A DNA stretch of 9,587 nucleotides, taken from contig JAZBPA010000209.1 of the NCBI GenBank assembly GCA_036351435.1, positions 1 through 9,587 of the forward strand, written 5' to 3'. The position numbers and the translations under genes are program-made. The stretch is from JAAUQA01 sp036351435. Lineage in GTDB: Bacteria > Pseudomonadota > Gammaproteobacteria > Competibacterales > Competibacteraceae. Under the pieces are notes generated by a model that saw only the letters and a list, made by a program, of their open reading frames with translations, was not told where the DNA came from and did not search any database. Position 1 is the stretch's first letter. Each line of letters opens with the position of its first letter. Shown piece after piece: positions 6,621-9,587 of the stretch.

Positions 6621-6632
6621 TAGAGGCCCGCC

Positions 6633-7448
6633 ATGAAAAAAGCCAACTCAACGCCAGTGATTGCCAACCCCTGGCAGCGCTTGCGCCAGTTTACTCCGGC
6701 CCGGATTGCCCTGGGCCGAGCGGGGATCAGCCTGCCTACCCAGCCGTTGCTGGAATTCCAATTTGCTCATGCCCGGGCGCGGGATGCTGTCCATTTGCCG
6801 TTCGCCAGCGCCGCATTGCAGGAACAGCTTATCCAGCAGGGCCATACAGTGATCAACCTGCACAGCGCCGCTGCCGACCGCCACATCTATCTACAACGGC
6901 CGGATTTAGGTCGACAGTTGGATCGGGAATCACGACAGAGTCTGGAGTCCCAGGCCGCAGAGCATCCCACCGAGTACGACGTGGTTTTTGTGATTGCCGA
7001 TGGTCTGTCGACCTTGGGGGTGCACCAAAACGCCATACCCGTGCTTGACGCCATTCTAGCTAAACTCAAACCGGCAGGTTGGCGAACTGGCCCCATTGTC
7101 CTAGTGGAGCAAGGCCGTGTCGCCATTGGCGATGAAATCGGCGAGTTGCTGGGCGCACGCATGGTTACGGTACTGATTGGTGAACGTCCTGGCCTCAGCT
7201 CGCCGGATAGCCTGGGTATTTATCTCACCTATCGACCCCAGCCGGGCTTGACCGATGCGGATCGCAACTGCATTTCCAATGTTCGACAGGATGGACTCAG
7301 CGTGGTGGATGCCGCGCATAAACTGTTTTATCTGTTGAACGAAGCGTCCCGCCGCCAGCTATCGGGTGTCCAACTGAAAGATGAAGCTGAGGCTACGGAA
7401 TCCCCACTGGACAAGCCCAGCACTTCAGGGAACTTTTTGATCGAATAA
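6633..7448 (+). CDS. eutC: Ethanolamine ammonia-lyase small subunit
   Basis: EutC pairs with EutB and helps bind adenosylcobalamin at the subunit interface. The 271-residue product shows typical EutC motifs: FTPARIALGRAGISLPT (20-36), FQFAHARARDAVH (42-54), the core VVFVIADGLS (117-126), VLIGERPGLSSPDSLG (180-195) with Arg185, and DRNCISNVR (210-218). Its N-terminus is shorter than that of E. coli EutC (about 295 residues). It carries roughly 20 extra, polar residues after SGVQLKD, where the E. coli protein ends, and these look disordered. An SD (AGAGG, 6622-6626) sits six bases before the ATG, 12 bases after the eutB stop, so the two are co-transcribed. Confidence 0.93.
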   Translation: MKKANSTPVIANPWQRLRQFTPARIALGRAGISLPTQPLLEFQFAHARARDAVHLPFASAALQEQLIQQGHTVINLHSAAADRHIYLQRPDLGRQLDRESRQSLESQAAEHPTEYDVVFVIADGLSTLGVHQNAIPVLDAILAKLKPAGWRTGPIVLVEQGRVAIGDEIGELLGARMVTVLIGERPGLSSPDSLGIYLTYRPQPGLTDADRNCISNVRQDGLSVVDAAHKLFYLLNEASRRQLSGVQLKDEAEATESPLDKPSTSGNFLIE

Positions 7449-7547
7449 CCGGCTGATGGCGTGATTCTTGTAATTTAAGCTAATCTGCAGGAATCAGATA
7501 CCGCGGTAATACCCTTTGGACTTTACCCAATCCTTTGGAGTTTTTGC
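7449..7547 (+). promoter_or_regulatory. Leader of the TRAP genes, with repeats and a weak sigma54-like sequence
   Basis: This 99-base gap separates eutC from the TRAP genes. It holds TGGC-N7-TTG at 7457-7470, reminiscent of a sigma54 -24/-12 promoter but with GT in place of the near-invariant GC at -12. It also holds an inverted repeat TGATTC/GAATCA (7462-7467 and 7491-7496), a CCGCGG palindrome (7501-7506) and a direct repeat CCTTTGGA (7513-7520 and 7532-7539), the second copy overlapping the SD (GGAG 7537-7540). There is no hairpin plus T run, so read-through from eutC is likely. No convincing sigma70 box pair was seen. Confidence 0.3.
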
Positions 7548-8057
7548 GTGCCAAAAGCGATCAAGCTTTACGTCAAGTGGGTCGATGCGGCCAGTAACTG
7601 GTTCGGCTACTTGGCTATGTACCTGCTCTTCGCACTGCTTGGGATTTTGGCCTATGCCACAGTAATGAAGGTGTTTTTTGTCCCCTCGAATTGGACCGTC
7701 GAACTGGCCCAGTTTGTGATGGCAGCCTACTATCTGCTCGGCGGCGCTTACTCATTGCGGCATGACGAACACGTTAGGATGGATCTCCTATACGGTCGAT
7801 GGTCCGTTCGCGGCAAGGCGAAAGTCGATCTCGTTACCGATTTAGCCATGATTTTTTTCCTGGTGATGCTGTTAGTGGGTGGGATAATCAGCACCCTGTA
7901 CGCCTATGAGTATGGCGAGCGGAATTATTCAGCTTGGCGACCTTACATGTTGCCGATCAAGCTCATCATGACCTTCGGCATCCTGCTTGCCTTGCTGCAA
8001 GCGGTTGCGATCTTCTGCAAAGATTGGGCTAAAGCCAGTGGTAAGGCATTGTCATGA
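7548..8057 (+). CDS. dctQ: TRAP transporter small permease (DctQ family)
   Basis: The 169-residue product is the four-helix small membrane subunit of a tripartite ATP-independent periplasmic transporter, which uses an ion gradient to import a substrate delivered by a periplasmic binding protein. Helices lie near residues 18-43, 50-70, 92-118 and 133-156. The conserved DctQ segment GGAYSLRHDEHVRMDLLYG (65-83) is clear. The start is a GTG at 7548, supported by a GGAG seven bases upstream. The sequence style resembles the group often labelled mannitol/chloroaromatic TRAP permeases, a name that says little about substrate. It overlaps the large permease gene by four bases. The symbol is generic for the family. 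Confidence 0.87.
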   Translation: MPKAIKLYVKWVDAASNWFGYLAMYLLFALLGILAYATVMKVFFVPSNWTVELAQFVMAAYYLLGGAYSLRHDEHVRMDLLYGRWSVRGKAKVDLVTDLAMIFFLVMLLVGGIISTLYAYEYGERNYSAWRPYMLPIKLIMTFGILLALLQAVAIFCKDWAKASGKALS

Positions 8058-9379
8058 GTTACGAGTTCATCGCGCTGTTGATGTTCTCGTCGATGATGTT
8101 ACTGCTGCTGACCGGACAACGCGTCTTTGCGGTGATCGGTTTCGTCGGCGCCGCTGCTGCGTTGATGTTATGGGGCGACGGCGGCTATAACATGGCCTTC
8201 TCATCGGCGATGAAGCTGATGAGATGGTATCCGCTACTGACCCTACCGCTGTTCGTTTTCATGGGCTATATGCTGGCGGAATCGCGCATCGCTGATGATT
8301 TATACCGTATGTTTCATGTCTGGATGGGACCGCTGCGCGGCGGCCTGGCCATCGGCACTATTTTCATGATGGTGATTATCTCGGCTATCAACGGCCTGAG
8401 CGTGGCGGGTATTGCGGTCGGGGCTACCATCGCGCTGCCTGAGTTATTGCGGCGTTCCTATGACAAACGTATGGTCACTGGGGTAATCCAGGCCGGTTCC
8501 AGTCTGGGTATTTTGGTGCCGCCCAGCGTGGTCCTAGTGCTGTATGGCATGATTGCGCGCCAGCCGGTCGGCAACCTCTGGATGGCGGGTGTTTTTCCCG
8601 GCTTGTTGATGGCCACGCTATTCATTTTCTACATCGCATTGCGCTGTTGGTGGCAACCGTCGCTGGGCCCGGCATTGCCCAAGGAAGAACGGGAACAGAT
8701 CAGCTGGGGCGAGAAAATCAGCCTACTCAAAGCGGGAGTCGCGCCGCTAATCATTTTCTTCGCCATGACAGGCCTGTTCCTCAACGGCGTTACCAGTCTG
8801 GTCGAGAGTTCGGCAGTCGGCGCTGTTTCGTCAATTATTGCCGCCGGGATTCGGGGTCGATTGACCCTCCAAGTGTTGCACGAAACGACGCGCAAGACGC
8901 TCGGTATCAGTTGCATGTTCATGTGGATTATCACTGCGGCGCTTTGTTTTGGTGCAGTATTTGACGGATTGGGTGCAGTGAAGTCCATTGAGGCGCTGTT
9001 TCTGGGCGAACTCGGCCTTGAAGCGTGGCAGGTGCTGGTATTGATGCAGGCAACTTTTCTGATTCTGGGTATCTTTCTCGACGACACCGCAATGCTGGTC
9101 ATTGTTGCACCGCTGTTCATTCCATTGGCTGGAGCGCTCGGTTTCGATCTGGTGTGGTATGGGGTGCTGTACACCATCACTTGCCAAATCGCTTATATGA
9201 CGCCGCCGTTCGGTTATAACCTTTTTCTGATGCGGGCCATGGCCCCACCAGAGATCACTCTCAGCGACATCTACCGCTCTATCATTCCCTTCGTCTCAAT
9301 CATGCTGCTGACTCTGTTGCTTATTGCAGTCTTCCCGCAGATTGCATTGTGGCTGCCCAATACGGTTTATTCCAGGTGA
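8054..9379 (+). CDS. dctM: TRAP transporter large permease (DctM family)
   Basis: This 441-residue, highly hydrophobic protein is the ion-coupled translocation subunit, with about 12 membrane segments. Family motifs are visible in both halves: LGILVPPS (151-158), AGVFPGLLMA (178-187), SLVESSAVGAV (248-258, the place of the usual TPTEAAAVG-like motif), LDDTAMLVIVAPLF (342-355) and TPPFGYNLF (383-391). The length is normal for DctM. Its ATG overlaps the dctQ stop as ATGA, showing coupled translation of the two membrane subunits. The binding protein gene follows after 44 bases. The transported substrate cannot be told from the permease. Confidence 0.92.
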   Translation: MSYEFIALLMFSSMMLLLLTGQRVFAVIGFVGAAAALMLWGDGGYNMAFSSAMKLMRWYPLLTLPLFVFMGYMLAESRIADDLYRMFHVWMGPLRGGLAIGTIFMMVIISAINGLSVAGIAVGATIALPELLRRSYDKRMVTGVIQAGSSLGILVPPSVVLVLYGMIARQPVGNLWMAGVFPGLLMATLFIFYIALRCWWQPSLGPALPKEEREQISWGEKISLLKAGVAPLIIFFAMTGLFLNGVTSLVESSAVGAVSSIIAAGIRGRLTLQVLHETTRKTLGISCMFMWIITAALCFGAVFDGLGAVKSIEALFLGELGLEAWQVLVLMQATFLILGIFLDDTAMLVIVAPLFIPLAGALGFDLVWYGVLYTITCQIAYMTPPFGYNLFLMRAMAPPEITLSDIYRSIIPFVSIMLLTLLLIAVFPQIALWLPNTVYSR

Positions 9380-9396
9380 CCAGTAAACCCCGGTCA
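9377..9396 (+). other. Short inverted repeat between dctM and the binding-protein gene
   Basis: TGACC (9377-9381, beginning at the dctM stop) and GGTCA (9392-9396) can form a 5-bp stem with a 10-base loop. There is no T run, so it is not a clear terminator. Such intercistronic hairpins can protect mRNA and favour the abundant binding protein, but this one is weak. Confidence 0.2.
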
Positions 9397-9423
9397 TCTT
9401 TACCCACAGAAGGAGAGTACCCC

Positions 9424-9587
9424 ATGCAAGCCAACCGACGAGATTTTCTCAAAAAAGCTGCTGTCACTACTGCAGGTGTGGCAGGCGCAGCGACTCTGGC
9501 GGCACCACCCTACGTCAAGGCCGAAACGCCTATCAAATGGCGCTTGCAGACCTATGCCGGAGCCGCACTCGGACCGTATGTCACCAA
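9424..9587 (+). CDS. dctP: TRAP transporter substrate-binding protein, Tat-exported, 5' part only (DctP family)
   Basis: The first 54 residues are visible before the window ends. They open with a twin-arginine signal: NRRDFLKK (4-11), a mildly hydrophobic alanine-rich stretch, and a likely cleavage site after VKA (about residue 33). The mature start, IKWRLQTYAGAALGPYV, fits DctP-type binding proteins, which commonly begin with a Lys-Trp-Arg-Met/Leu-Gln pattern. The start is well supported by AAGGAG (9410-9415), eight bases before the ATG. Tat export means it folds in the cytoplasm before reaching the periplasm, as known for some 2-oxoacid-binding TRAP proteins. The ligand-binding residues lie beyond the window. 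Confidence 0.85.
   Translation, partial: MQANRRDFLKKAAVTTAGVAGAATLAAPPYVKAETPIKWRLQTYAGAALGPYVT

Noticed and set aside
6521..7048. Plus-strand 175-codon open frame over the eutB end and eutC start
   Set aside because: Proline/glycine/cysteine-rich out-of-frame reading of eutB and eutC, with no supporting motif.
8629..9180. Minus-strand 183-codon open frame inside dctM
   Set aside because: Antisense shadow of a well-supported membrane protein gene; composition typical of the reverse of hydrophobic codons.

Overview
The window looks like chromosome from a gammaproteobacterium of moderate GC content. The clues are an ExeA/GspB pair (assembly factors of the type II secretion system), a FetAB transporter, a PyrE close to the enterobacterial form, and a tRNA-Lys remnant. 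A Competibacter-like lineage is possible, but this is an impression from gene style, not a computed assignment.

Left edge (1-610). The first ~520 bases differ in character from the rest: AT-rich in parts and almost without genes. A leftward gene is cut by the window edge at 1-107. Upstream of it lies a well-formed promoter with an inverted repeat between the -35 and -10 boxes and a textbook CRP-type half-site pair at class I distance. At 520-569 is the 3' half only of a tRNA-Lys(CTT) gene, from anticodon arm to CCA, followed by a perfect 15-bp terminator hairpin. A 3' tRNA fragment that keeps its native terminator is the usual scar at the distal end of an element integrated in a tRNA gene. 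I therefore read 1 to ~520 as the end of an integrated element and 570 onward as host chromosome.

Leftward operon (712-4501). exeA, gspB, fetA and fetB are packed head to tail (1-bp gap, 4-bp gap, 4-bp overlap). The first two help the outer-membrane secretin cross the peptidoglycan. The last two encode an ABC transporter of the FetAB type, linked to iron export. The pairing is unusual.

Rightward cluster (4582-9587). pyrE is divergent from exeA. eutB starts 2 bp after pyrE and eutC 12 bp after eutB, giving both subunits of adenosylcobalamin-dependent ethanolamine ammonia-lyase. No microcompartment genes, EutA reactivase or acetaldehyde dehydrogenase are visible. After a 99-bp gap comes a TRAP transporter: small permease, large permease, and the start of a Tat-exported binding protein cut by the right edge. 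The arrangement suggests uptake of a small substrate coupled to ethanolamine deamination, but the TRAP substrate cannot be told from this sequence.

No CRISPR array, insertion sequence, rRNA or clear riboswitch was seen. The most noteworthy signals are the tRNA/att scar with its regulated leftward gene, and the pyrE-eutBC-TRAP arrangement.
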